Shown here one piece after another: positions 52,161 through 63,410 of a DNA stretch of 64,000 bases (position 1 is the stretch's first letter; each line of letters begins with the position of its first letter). Below the pieces are notes generated by a model. The model saw only the letters and a program-made list of their open reading frames with translations. It searched no databases and had not been told where the DNA came from. The position numbers and the translations under genes are program-made. This DNA comes from Phaseolus vulgaris. Lineage: Eukaryota > Streptophyta > Magnoliopsida > Fabales > Fabaceae. The stretch spans positions 14,832,279 to 14,896,278 of the forward strand of contig NC_023750.2 in the NCBI RefSeq assembly GCF_000499845.2, given 5' to 3'.

Positions 52161-53363
52161 TGTTCCGTCCGGTTGACCTGGGACGTCTTCGTGCGCGACC
52201 TCAACCGTCAGCTAGGGACTCCTTCCCATTGGTTACCTGTGGATTCCTGCAAAGAAGGAAAAAAGGGCGCCCTAGCGGCTGTTTGCACTCCGACGCTCAA
52301 GTCAGCCAGCAAGAAACACCAAAAACTATGCACCTCCGTATCGGAGCACCGTGTATGGCACTCTGAAAGTGGTAAAAAGGAACTGTGTTTAGTGTATATT
52401 TTCTCGTTCTGGCAAAGATCTTCCCCAGTCCCTTGTACGTAACCTCAAGGCTCGAGCAAGCAACTAGAGAGTTTCTGGAAAATTTGCCAACAGTTCGAAC
52501 CCCCTTTCCAACATTCAAAGCGCTATTTAAACTACCCTAGCATTTAAAGCGCCTTAAAGCGCCTTTAATCATAAAACGTAGCTCATTTAATTAGCGCATT
52601 TAATTAGAAAATGTAGCGCATTTAAGACGTTGAAACGCTTGGGAGCCTTTATCGTACCTTAAACGCTCGAAACGGAAACTGTATTAAATGACTTTAATTA
52701 CCTGGTACCTGGCTAAATGGTGTTTCTATTCTGACCTGGCTGCTGTACACGTGGAGGGCCTCACAGCGCCATGACCCCATCTGGGGACGTTTCTTCGTGT
52801 GAGTCCTCCTGCCTGGGAGTGCTACTGCGCAAGGGGTGACTTTTTGGGTGCCAACTCATGCCCCCAATCATCTAGTCACTCACTTTGAGAGCATATCTGC
52901 CTTCCTCTCGTACCCTGCGCCTGGCTACCCTGGGCGTGACCCTCCTCTTGAGTCGTATCTGTCCCAAAGGCGTCTCTGGGGCGACAGGGGTACTTCACGA
53001 GTCAGGCTGCCCTACACTGGTGCTATCAATATGGCCTCGAAACCACCTTTCTCTTCTCTTTATCACTACCCCGGATTTATCGGGACCTGAGGCCTTCCCA
53101 CGGCGTCGCTCCCTCCATGGTCTTTCCTACCCATGGGTATCGAGGAACCACACTGTGATTGCCTTGCCTTAGTGATATTTGATCTTGGCGACGCCCTGGT
53201 TGGGCGACGCCTTCACCTAGGCGACGCCTTGCCTTGGCGACGCTTCCTCTTGGCGACGCTGGCACTTGGCGTCTCTTCACCTAGGCGACGCCTTATGTTG
53301 ACTTTGAGTCGAGATGTTGACTTTGACCTTGACTTTGTCAACGCCCGGATACGGGACGGTACA
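52161..53363 (-). repeat. T6 5' LTR (1203 bp), TATA damaged
   Basis: It matches the 3' LTR. The TATA region reads TACGATAAAGG (minus, near 52646-52660) where the 3' LTR has TACTATAAAGG. The U3 carries the GGCGACGCC array (53184-53293). It ends ACGGTACA, followed by ATTCA. Confidence 0.92.
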
Positions 53364-53879
53364 ATTCATAAAGGAGTGTATAATAAGAGGTCTCTTTAAG
53401 GAGTTCCTTTTTAGCCCAAGGATATGTAGAATACAAATACAATTTATGACAGGGCAAAATGAATTGAATTGGCGTAAACTAAAGATACATTTCTCGTAAT
53501 GCAATCAAAAAAATGAATGATGATCACCAGTGGAGTAAGTGGGAAGGGCATACCTGGTTTTCTAGTGAGAGGAAGTAGTGTGCGGTGGCGTGTGGTGGCT
53601 CAAAGATAGATGGAGAAGTTTTCAAGAATTATGGAGACAAAGTAATGAAAATGAAGAGAAAGAAGAAGTATATTTTAAAAAAAGAAGGTGAAGAGGCAAC
53701 ACTCCCCCACCGTTGATGTAGACGACACGTGTATGCTCCACATTTAATAAGGTGAGATGTCTTGTCACGAGGTGCTTCGGTAATCGCACCTCTGCTACCC
53801 CCTGAAGAAATGTCATGTCAGTCGCTGGTGTAGGAGAGCCTCTTCGCCTTGTCAAGCTCGGCTCGAGCCTGGGGGCTTC
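53364..53879 (+). other. T4: start of the old antisense gene, its upstream region and polypurine tract
   Basis: At 53364-53430 the minus strand reads YPWAKKELLKETS, the aORF N-terminal motif, continuing into 39571. Upstream lie CACGTGTCG near 53725 and, at the LTR border, the plus-strand tract GCCTGGGGGCTTC. No ATG equivalent was found. Confidence 0.6.
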
Positions 53880-54490
53880 TGTGTTGGCTAGATGTGTTTA
53901 GATCCTCGACCTAAGCACTTAAGTTTAGTAGCTCAATTAGACATGTTATGTGAAAAATACCCAGCTCGGCTTGGGGCAAATATGGGCCCAATGACACGTT
54001 ATGAGGTTATCCCATATGTTTATTACTTTATATGGAAAGGAAAATTAAAGTAAGAACTTAATTAGTTAAACTGTATATATATTTTAAATGCAAATAAAAG
54101 TTGTTAGGGATGACGTGGTATTGTACCCGAAAATAAAAGGTACACGTTAACAAAAAATACTTACTGCTGAAATTATATTGTTGTTATTGAGATTATGCTC
54201 TTGTTGTTGAAATAATATTCTGGTTGATGAAAATTGTTGAAGGAATGTCTATAAAAGGGGTTTAAGACCTCGAGTAAAGGTAAACTTTTATGAATCCTAC
54301 ATTTATACAGATTGATAGTTTGAATGCTCTCATTGACTTGATCGTCGGAGTGTGATGAACAGGTGGAGCCCCCTTCGTCACAAAGCGTCTTCAACTCGGT
54401 TCAACACCCCAAGCAAAGTTGCTTCAACCTAGAGCCCACTTCCAAGTCCGACCGAGGTCAGCAAACGAGAACACACCTCATTACGGAACA
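53880..54490 (+). repeat. T4 3' LTR (about 610 bp)
   Basis: It begins TGTGTTGGCTAG directly after a polypurine tract and ends, by my reading, at ACGGAACA, like the T5 LTR. A CTTGATCGTCGGAGTG block near 54339 is shared with the T7 LTR. The right border is less certain, as no target duplication can be tested. Confidence 0.55.
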
Positions 54491-54602
54491 TGATATCTCA
54501 GCTAGGTCAACAACTCAAAGTGCAACAATTAATTGTCACCACATGAAAAAGTATTATTAAAAAATAAAAAATAATAATTAATATCATGAATAATAATATT
54601 AA
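54491..54602. other. AT-rich DNA, left of S3 (continues at 55549-55892)
   Basis: This and 55549-55892 are a nearly pure A/T stretch built of TTAATATTAATAAT-like words, without coding potential. It is either unassigned genomic DNA or an expanded low-complexity part of an element. S3 inserted into it. Confidence 0.6.
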
Positions 54603-55548
54603 TGATCCTGCCGGTTGACCAAAACGCAAGAATCTTGCCACGTCAAAGGTATCTCCCTCTGGATCGGCTTTGCACCACACTGGCCTCCGTCCTTCACACC
54701 TCGATTCTCCTCAAGAACCTGAAAAAGACAGAGTGGCGCCGCTGCGGCAGATCGCGCTCCGACGCTCAAGTCAGTGACAGAATCACCAAAACTCTAAGAG
54801 AAAAAAGCTAAAACTCAAGGAACCGTGCAAAATCTCTCTCAGCGTACTCAAGTGTTCTCAAAGTGTAAAGAAGTGTTCTGAACGCACGTACCTCAAAATC
54901 TGTTAAGAGTTCCTTATATACCTGTGCATTTTCTCTCTCCTGACGGTTACACCTCTGGATACGTGGCTCGCATCCAACTGTACATGTGTCACCATCTGGA
55001 ACGTCTTCTGCTTGAGCGCCACTTCTACTCTTCAGGCTGTTCGACTAAGTTACTCAGGTGAGGAGCAACTCGGTGCATAGCTGCCTTGGAGCGCGATCTC
55101 TTCTAATGGCGAGCACGGGGTGTCACCATGCACACCTTCTCTGTGGTCTCGCCTGCCGCTATCACGATCTGCATTGCTTGCTCATCGTGCATATTCTGGT
55201 AAACTGTTCCCTGGCCTCAACCTCTGGCTAGGGAATGATCATCTGATAACTTCATCCTTCGTACTCGTGCCCTTTGAAAGCCTTGAACAAGCTTTCCTGA
55301 TCTTTCGTCGATGTCCCCTCTCGGCGATCTCTGACCACTTGGTCGTCTAAGCTCGCAGACGGCGACTACGACATAAGCCTAGTGACCGCCGGTTTAGATA
55401 TGTTAGAGATCGGAGCACGCCAACTTAACGATTGGCGACTACACAAACTTCCCGATGTCCTTCCCTTCTGTCAGCCAGGTGTTCCGTTCAACACACCTAT
55501 GTTTTCGCTTGCTGCCACGTCATCACTCCCAACTACCGGATCGGTACA
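54603..55548 (-). mobile_element. S3: Tat solo LTR (946 bp)
   Basis: It starts TGATCCTGCCGGTTGACC and ends ATCGGTACA on the plus strand, flanked by ATTAA at 54598-54602 and 55549-55553. It has no internal sequence. It is closest by eye to the T3 and S2 LTRs. Confidence 0.9.
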
Positions 55549-55892
55549 ATTAATATTAATAATTATATTAATATTAATCTTATTAATATTAAAAATGCTA
55601 TTAATGATAATCTAATAATGACATTATCATTATTACTAAAATTATTAACATTATTGTTAATGTTATTAATATAATCAATTATTAGCATTATTAAATATTA
55701 TTACTACTATGACTATTATTATTATTATTAATATTATTATCATTATTAATATTAATTTTATTATCATTTATAATATTAATATGATTAATATTGTTCGAAA
55801 TATTATTTAGTTTTTTACTAATATTACTATTAACCAGATTAATATTATTAATGTTATTATTATTATATTATTATAAATATTATGATTGATAT
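55549..55892. repeat. AT-rich low-complexity sequence
   Basis: Irregular ATT/AAT microsatellite-like DNA, about 340 bp, with almost no G or C until 55900, where a GC-rich LTR sequence begins. Confidence 0.75.
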
Positions 55893-56633
55893 TATATCGA
55901 CCAGACCTCGGTCATCGGCTTCGAAGAGGTCGACAAAAGACGTTGACATCAGACCTCGGTGGTCCGATGGCATTAATGGGCCACGTAAGCTGGGGTCCCA
56001 GAAATAATACGAGTTAACATCCAGATATCAGGAGGGCCCTAAGTCACGAGAGGGCTCAAGTATGTAGTGTGTATAGTACGTTCAGGTCTAGCCCAAGTAA
56101 ATAGTCCTTGGAGGTGCTAAGACCCTTAAGGGTTAGGGTTTCCAAGGAAAGACTGCATGCAGGCATGCGAATACTTAGGGCACCCATAGAACAGATGGCC
56201 CTGCAGCGCTGGTGCATGAGTTGGTATACTGGCGGCCTTACTGTTAAGATTATGCACTCCAAAAGAGGCAAGTCCTGTGCAGCGGCTGTGCTAAGCTTGT
56301 GCAACGCGTCACTTCATGCCTCACCAGTAACCCTCATTTCACTAAAGGAAATATCCTCGTGGGACAGGGAGTTGACCTAAATACAATCTATATAAAGGGT
56401 GGTAAGAACCCTAGAGAGGTACGCCGTTTCTAAGACTGAAACTGCATTACATACTTTACTGTTTCTTAGCCTAGTTCTGACTTGATCGTCGGAGTGCAAT
56501 CAACAAGGAGGGCCCCTCTGTTTCAACGGAGCCACTCTCAATCACCCAAGAAGAGAGCAAAATCCACCAGGAAATAGGAGGAGCCACCATCTGCCTTAAA
56601 AGTCAACGGCCACTGAGTCAACCGGCAAGAAAA
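55893..56633 (+). repeat. T7 5' LTR (left border uncertain)
   Basis: It ends ...GTCAACCGGCAAGA just before the primer site. It contains the TTGATCGTCGGAGTGCAATC block of Tat LTR R/U5 regions. A TATA-like CTATATAAAGGG lies near 56388-56399. The left end merges into AT-rich DNA, and no clear TG start was chosen. Confidence 0.6.
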
Positions 56634-56635
56634 TT

Positions 56636-56653
56636 TGGCGCCCACCGTGGGGC
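56636..56653 (+). other. T7 primer-binding site
   Basis: TGGCGCCCACCGTGGGGC, as in T1, T5 and T6. Confidence 0.78.
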
Positions 56654-56730
56654 CCGATAAAACAAGGTCTCATTCACAATCATGTTGAGAGCAAGGTGCA
56701 TCTGCACTAGAAGGAAGAGTCAACGTTTCC

Positions 56731-57856
56731 ATGCAACAACTCATGGAGACCATTCGCGCTCTCCAGCAAGTTGTAGCGGCGTCCAAGGCTGACCAACACA
56801 GGATTCTGGATGAGGTTCAAGCCGAAGAGGCAGCTAGCAAGGACCGTTACCAGAACAGCTTGGCAGCGTCGCATGCAAACAATGAGGAACTGCGCGGAGA
56901 TTTACAACGCATGGGTGAGCATGCAACGGATGAGCGAACCCCGCCCATACCAGTTAGGGCTCGCCCCATGCCATTTTTGCAAGCGATCATGGACACTGTG
57001 ATGCCATCCAGCTTCGTGGGTCCAAAGATCGCCTTCACGGGCATAGAGGACCCAGAAGCCCATATCACGGCCTTCCACACCAAGATGATGATCTTAATAG
57101 GTACCGACGCCATGCACTGTAAGCTTTTTATGAGTACGTTCTTAGGCACGGGGTTGGACTGGTTCATCAGTCTCCCTAATGGATACATTACCTCTTTCGA
57201 CCAGTTCTGAACATTATTCAGAGAGCAATACATCATCAACCAGGCTCCCCCTCCCGTCTCTTACAATTTTCGAAGTAAAGCAGTACCAAGGAGAGCCTTT
57301 GAAGGACTTCTTGAACAGGTTCGGGGCATTGGTAGTGAAGTTGCACATCAAAGGTTAAAATATGACGGTACACGCCTTCAGACGAAGGGTGTTGCCAAGA
57401 CCTTTCAATGATTCCCTGATAAGGTGCTGCCCAAAGACGTTCAGCGAGATCCGCCACAGAGCCGTTGCCCACATCGTTGTAGAGGAAGAGGTCACAGAGA
57501 AGCCCAGAAGCATCGACCCAGTCTGACATTGGGCAATTGGTCGTCCTCAGCCCATGAGGGTACATGAGGCCACGACAGAGAAGAAGTCCCCGGGGAAGCA
57601 GCCGACATATGAAGCAAGGAAGCCTCAGACCAGGGCATGTGCGAAGGAGAACGTCCCCACCAGGCACAGCTTTCGGATGGACCTCAAAGAGCTGATTGCC
57701 ATCCCTAACGTGGTAGACAGACTGAAGTTTCCACCAAAGAGTGACAAGAGGCTGAGGCCCAACAAAGACACTTGGTGCGAGTTCCACCAAGCCTTTGGCC
57801 ATAGCCTGCACAACTGTTTGGCGTTAGGATTCTAGTTAGATGAACTAGTAAGGAAT
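56731..57856 (+). pseudogene. gag: T7 Gag, interrupted by C2
   Basis: From MQQLMETIRALQQ through PMPFLQAIMDT, FTGIEDPEAHITAFHTKM and WFISLPNGYITSF, then a TGA at about 57208. Frameshifts follow. The zinc-knuckle region WCEFHQAFGHSLHNC is at 57773-57817. It stops near 57856, where minus-strand C2 sequence begins. The element resumes at about 60335. Confidence 0.82.
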
Positions 57857-58088
57857 GAGAAGAATGAGAATGCCTTGAAGAATGCCGAAGAGGAGGATGA
57901 TGTCTTCTCTCCCGGTTTTAATGGACTTCTTCACGGCTTAACTCCAAGCTTTGGAGCCTTGCCTCCATTTGTCTTATCATATCAAGATATTCGGCATTTG
58001 ATTGTCTAGCATTCTTTAAATCTTCAAAGAGAGCTGCCTTTTGAGGTGAGCAAGGTTTGGAGGATTCTCCACTAGAAAAATTAGCCAT
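57857..58088 (-). pseudogene. gag: C2 Gag N-terminal fragment
   Basis: It starts at ATG 58088 (MANFSSGESSKPCSPQKAAL) and is homologous to C1 and C3. It continues only through the early coiled-coil part (ARLQSLELSREEVH) and a short, frame-shifted tail. Everything downstream of this is missing, so C2 is only a LTR-leader-gag start. Confidence 0.8.
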
Positions 58089-59279
58089 GATAAAAAAGTA
58101 CAAAAAACAGAAACAAACAATTAAAGAAACTTGTTAGCAAAATAAAGTGAGATATAGGTTGCTGGAAAATGCCAAAAGAAAGTACTCAAACCACTCCAAG
58201 AAAGTATTCTGTCCTCAACCAAGCCTTTCTTGTGGAATGGAGGAGCTTCAAATGAAAAATGTCAAAGCAAACCACACTCACTTAAGAACAAGTCTCCACA
58301 AAACTTTAGAAGAACAAAAAGACAAGCAAGAAAAGGTATAAGCAAGAAAAGCTAAACCAAAACAGAAAGCAATATATAACAAACTGGAAAAGAATATGAA
58401 TGAAAGACAAGCAAGAAAATAAGGAACTCAATGAATAAAGAAGGCACACCAAAAGAGTCCTAGCAAAAAGTACTAGAGTAGATTTAAGAAACAAAAACAG
58501 AACTACAAGAAAAAAATGTTGTATGCAAACTGTGCTATGTTTACAGATTTAACTGGAATGATTGAAAACGAACTGGAATGTGAAAAATTAACCACAGAAA
58601 CTTAAATGTCTTAACTCAATAATGGCACTGGAATGAGGTAAAAACAGTAAGCCAATTGAGAGAAATAAATTTTTCAAAATTGCTGCCCAATTACCGTATT
58701 CTTTTCGGCAGTATTGTACACTTTTCGTATTTTATTTATCATTTTTTGTGTACTTGGAATTTTTTAGTACTTCTTTTTGCTATGCTTTTGTAACACTTTG
58801 AAGAATGTAAATCCAAATTTTCACAAATTTGCAGTGAGCCAATTAATTGCAGTAAATTGAAAACAGTAGCACGTTTGTAAGAAAACAGAGTAACCTATTT
58901 AGGAATGAAAAACAGTATGATGAACTAGCAAAGACATAATGGAAATTGTGTAGAAGAACTTGTATAGATCTAGAATACAAGCATGAACTCAAATCTAAAA
59001 ATGTAAATGCACAAAGGATCAAGCAATAAACTCAAAAACAGAAAGTAAACCAAAGCAAGAAACAAACAAAGCAATAAAAGTACTACAAGAAGTAATGACA
59101 ATTATGGAATAACATGACTAAGACAAAACTTGAAATGATTCAAAAAGGAAAATACTCAAACATATGATAGGCATCATAAAGGAAAACAGCAAGAAAACTC
59201 AAATTAAGCCTAAAAACAGAATCAAAGTGTCCAGCAACTCAAAATTTTTTTGCACATAACCATAGCTCTAGATACCACA
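58089..59279 (-). other. C2 leader and primer-binding site (59260-59277)
   Basis: The AT-rich leader is about 1.17 kb. The primer site TGGTATCTAGAGCTATGG (minus) resembles the initiator-Met TGGTATCAGAGC type with one extra T. The leader matches C1 and C3, including the TACCGTATTCTTTTCGGCAG block. Confidence 0.75.
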
Positions 59280-60312
59280 TGATATGAGTTGCATTGAACA
59301 TAGACACTTTAGAACTCTTGAAAACAACATTATAGGAGAAGAATAACATCAATTAAAGGATCAAAGAGTGCTTAGAACAAAGGAAACGAAATCAAAAACT
59401 TAAAAGAACAAGTTGAAAACAGAATGAGTGCAAAGAAGCTTAAGGAGTCATCAATGGAGACCAAGCCTTCCAAAATGATGATCCAAACTCATTAAGAGTG
59501 CTATTTCCTTTTGCACAACCATGGAACATGATATAAACGTAATTGAAAACAGAAACAACAAGAACCGAACAGAGATTGAAGAACAAGCTAAGAAACACAA
59601 ATTCAAACGGTGAAAAGGATGAAGAACACTAAAACATATGGAACTACCGATTGAAATTGCAAGAGATGAAAGAATGAACACTTATTGAATGAAGCTTGCT
59701 GGATTTGAGAATTTGGAACTGCATTCACGCCACTTGGAGTCTTGTTCCAAGATAAGTGAAAGGTTGCCGCCACTTGAAGCTCACCATTGGCACACAAGAT
59801 AAGGCAAAGGAAGAAGAAGACAACAAGACTCACAATTTCTCTCTAAACTTGAGTATAGTTTCTCTACTTCTAATTTCCAATTCTGAATTTTACAAAGGCA
59901 AGCACCTTATTTATAGCCTAAGAGGTGCTGACAAATAGGTGGGAAAATTCAAATGAAACTCATTTGAAATTCCCACAAAAAAGAAGTCACATGAGAGGTG
60001 TGACCTTTTTCTACTATGACACCTCCTAAAACCTACACCTACACCCCCTACTAAGTCACATGGACAATGTGACTCTCTCTAATACATTCACACCTATTTA
60101 TTTAATATCCACACCTCCTACAACTATACAAGAGTCATTCAAATAATGCTCTTTTATTTAATGCTTGGCCTTGCCCCTCATGGTTTGGACTTGGGCTTCT
60201 TGGGCTTGGGCCTTCTTGGGCTTGGGCTTGGGCTTGGGCCTCATCTTTTGCAAAGACTAATAAGAAGAACTTTAAATGCTTTGGCCCTTATCCATTCTTC
60301 CTATTAACAACA
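59280..60312 (-). repeat. C2 5' LTR (1033 bp)
   Basis: It starts TGATATGAGTTG and ends ATTAACAACA on the plus strand, with TG...CA ends. The minus-strand TATA-like GCTATAAATAAGG lies near 59906-59918. A CTTGGGCTTGGGC-type short tandem repeat lies at 60186-60242. The flank is TCTTT; no partner was found because the 3' end of C2 is lost. Confidence 0.82.
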
Positions 60313-60334
60313 TCTTTTTGATTCTCATCAATGC

Positions 60335-61243
60335 ACAACCTCCCAATGCAGGAAATATGCCAGAGGAGTGATGGCAGTAGAGGCCCAAGAGTCAGACCAG
60401 ACCCCCGAGCCCGACCTCGTCTTCACCAAGGCCGACTTGTAGGATGTGATCCCACATGACAATGACCCAATGGTGGTCTCAATAGTAACGGTGGGAAGAA
60501 AGGTACATCGCTTCCTCGTCGACCAGTGAAGCTCGGCCTACATGATGTTCTGGTCGACCTTCAACAAACTACAGCTGTCTCCTGACCAGTTGAGGCCTTA
60601 CGATGGCTGTCTGTATGGTTTTTGCGGGAGACCAGGTGGAAGTGTGGGGACACATAGAGTTGAGGACAACCTTTATTGGCAGAATGTGTTCCCGCACCGC
60701 TAACATCAGGTACCTTGTTGTTAATGCTCCATAAGTCTATAACATACTTTTAGGCAGGCCCGTTTTGAACAGGATTGGAGGAGTAGCCTCTTCGAGGCAT
60801 ATGAAGATGAAGTTGCCTTCCCTTGAAGGAACAGTGATCACCATCAAGTATGATAAGAAGGAGGCCAAAAGGTTCTACGAGAACAACCTCAAAACAAAGA
60901 GAGGAGTGTACGCCGTCACCACCCAACCTCCAAGGGAAGAAGGAGTCACCCGTGTCGAGATCGTCCGGGACAGACGACCTGAGCCCGCAGAAGAAGTGTA
61001 GGAGAGGAAGATCGGGGGCAAGAAGTTCTAGCATGGCAAGTCCTTGGGCCAAGTAGCGCAAAACCAGATTGTCAAGGTCATAGCACGACACCTAAATGCC
61101 TTCGCATGGTCTGCCTCGGACATGCTTGACATTGACCCCGATTTCTTGTGTCATCACCTCACCATGGACCCACAGGTCCGACCTGTCTGCCAGAGAAGGA
61201 GAAAGTTCAATGATGATAGGCCTCAGGTCATGATGGAAACCAA
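60335..61243 (+). pseudogene. pol: T7 protease and RT start
   Basis: KYARGVMAV (Gag end), a protease with VDQ-stop-SSAYMMFW near 60520-60550, then LLGRPVLNRIGGVASSRHMK, the linker, and the RT start ASDMLDIDPDFLCHHLTMDP and QRRRKFNDD. The end near 61243 abuts C3. At least four stops and two frameshifts were seen. Confidence 0.8.
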
Positions 61244-62197
61244 GTAGAGGACGCCCAAGCCCATGACGCCCAAGCCCATGACGCCCAAGCCTAAGATGGG
61301 GCCCAAGCCCAAAGAATCACTAGGAGCATGGCAAGAGCTTTGGGACAAGAGTATCAAGAGATGACTCTTCTTATTTCTATTGTATAGAGTAGGGGTGCGA
61401 ATATTAAATAAATAGGTGTAAATGTATTAGAGAGAGTCACATTGTCCATGTGACTTGAGGAGGGGGGTGTAGGTGTCATATAGGAAGTGCCAAAACTAGG
61501 AAGGAAGTCACACCTTCCTCATGCTCTAGTTGGCGCCATTTTAGTGTCATTTAGGGGGGAATTTGAATTTGATTTAGCTTCTCATTTAAGCACCTCTTAG
61601 GCTATAAATAAGGTGCTTGCCTTTGTAAATTTCATATTGGAAATTGGATATAGAGAAACTCTACTCAAATTGAGAGAGAATTGTGAGTTTTGGTTTCTCC
61701 TGCTTCCATAGCCTTATCTTGTGTGCCATTGGAGAGCTTCAAGTGGCGGCTTCTTTTCACTTATCTTGGAACAAGGACTCCAAGTGGCGTGATGCAGTTC
61801 CAAATTCTCATTCCAGCCGAGCTTCATTCCGTAAGTGTCATTCCTTTCATCTTCTTTTGCAATTTCATTCGGTAGTTAGCTTCTCTTTAGTGTTCTTCAT
61901 TTTCGGTTCGGTACCTTTCTGTTTTTTATTCAATTGTGTTTAATATCTTGTTCTATGGATGTTCACAAGGAGATAGCACTCTTATTGAGTTTGGATCATC
62001 ATTTTGGAAGGCTATGTCTCCATTGATGACTCCTTAAGCTTCCTTGATTCCATTTCTGTTTTCAGCTTGTTGTTTTGTTGATGTAATTTGATTTTCATTG
62101 TTTAAGCACTCTTTGATCCTTGAATTGTTGTTTTCATTCTCATATAATGTTGTGTTCAAGAGTTTAAAAGTGTCTATGTTCAATTCAACTCATATCA
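61244..62197 (+). repeat. C3 5' LTR, left end truncated
   Basis: It ends CAACTCATATCA. The TATA box GCTATAAATAAGG lies near 61603-61615. Three 15-bp repeats GACGCCCAAGCCCAT lie at 61250-61300. The canonical start (TGTTGTTAATAGG in C2) is missing, so the T7/C3 junction is probably a deletion. Confidence 0.75.
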
Positions 62198-63410
62198 TGT
62201 GGTATCTACAGCTATGGTTATGTGCAAAAAATTTTTTGAGTTGCTGGACACTTTGATTTTGTTTTTGTGATTAGTGATTATGTTTTTGTGTTTTTTTGAG
62301 TATTTCTTGCTGTTTCTTAATTGTGCCTATCATGTGTTTGTGTCTTTTCCTTTTTTAATCCATACAAATTTTGTCATAGTCATGTTTTTCCAAGAATGTC
62401 ATCACTTCTAGTAGTACTTTTATTGAATTTTTTGTTTCTTGCTTTAGTGTAATACAGTTTTCTAGGTTTGATACTTGATCCTTTGTGCATTTTCTGTTTT
62501 AGTATTGAGTTCATACTTGTATTTTAGATCTATACAAGTTCCTATACATCATTTCCATTATGTCTTTGCTAGTTCTTAATTCTGTTTTTCATTCATGTTA
62601 GGATTCCTCTGTTTTTCTGAAAACGTGCTTACTGTTTCGATTTATTGAAATTGATTTACTCACTGTAAATTTCTGAAATTCTGGATTTGTGTTCTTTAAA
62701 GTGTTATAAAAGAGTAGAAAAAAGAAGTACTTCAAAATTCTAAGCACAAAAAAAATGATAAATCAAAAACAAAATGTGTGCAATTCTGCCGAAAAAAATA
62801 CGGTAATCTGGCAGTGATTTTGAAAAATTTATCTCAATTAATTTGCTTACTGTTTTTCAGTAATTCCAGTCCCATTGTTGAGCTAAGATCTTGAACTTTC
62901 TGTGGTTAAAATTTTATAATCCAGTTCGCTTTATATCGTTCCAGTTAAATCAGTGAAAATCAAGCACGGTTTGCATAAAAAAAATATTTTCCAGTAGTTC
63001 TGTTTTTGTTTTCTTCATCTACTCTAGTACTTTTCTTTAGGTATCTTTTGTGTGCCTTCTTTTTCATTGAGTACCTTATTTTTCTTGCTTTTCTTCTAAT
63101 TCATATTCTTTTCCAGTTTTGTCATATTTTGCTTTCTGTTTTGGTTTAGCTTTTCTTGCTTATACCTTTTCTTGCTTGTCTTTTTGTTCTTCTAAGTTTT
63201 GTGGAGACTTGTTCTTAAGTGAGTGTGGTTGCTTTGATATTTTTCATTTGAAGCTCATCCAATCCACAAGATAGGCTTGCATAAGGAAAGAACACTTTCT
63301 TGGAGTGGTTTGAGCACATTCTTTTGACTTTTTCCAGCAACCTACATCTTACTTTATTTTGCTAACAAGTTTCTTTAATTGTTTGTTTCTGTTTTTGTAC
63401 TTTTATGATC
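62198..63410 (+). other. C3 primer-binding site (62200-62217) and leader
   Basis: TGGTATCTACAGCTATGG lies two bases after the LTR, followed by about 1.2 kb of T-rich leader matching C1 and C2. No gene is visible. Confidence 0.75.

Larger units (their letters stand above)
39572..53363 (-). mobile_element. T6: full-length Tat element with two antisense genes (13.8 kb)
   Basis: It is flanked by ATTCA at 39567-39571 and 53364-53368. LTRs are 39572-40775 and 52161-53363. In element sense: LTR, primer site, gag-pol (52064-46666), GGCGACGCC repeats, antisense gene 2 (45169-46130), U3-like spacer, antisense gene 1 (41522-43809), polypurine tract, LTR. LTR divergence looks like 2-3% by eye. Coding parts carry at least eleven nonsense changes, eight of them CAG to TAG. 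It landed inside the T4 antisense gene. Confidence 0.95.

Noticed and set aside
30262..53363. One composite element with inverted LTRs from T5 to T6
   Set aside because: T5 and T6 have different, perfect target duplications (ATTTG and ATTCA) and T4 sequence lies between them.
56056..56380. Frames on both strands near 56.1-56.4 kb as a small gene
   Set aside because: They fall inside the T7 5' LTR, and neither shows a recognisable motif.
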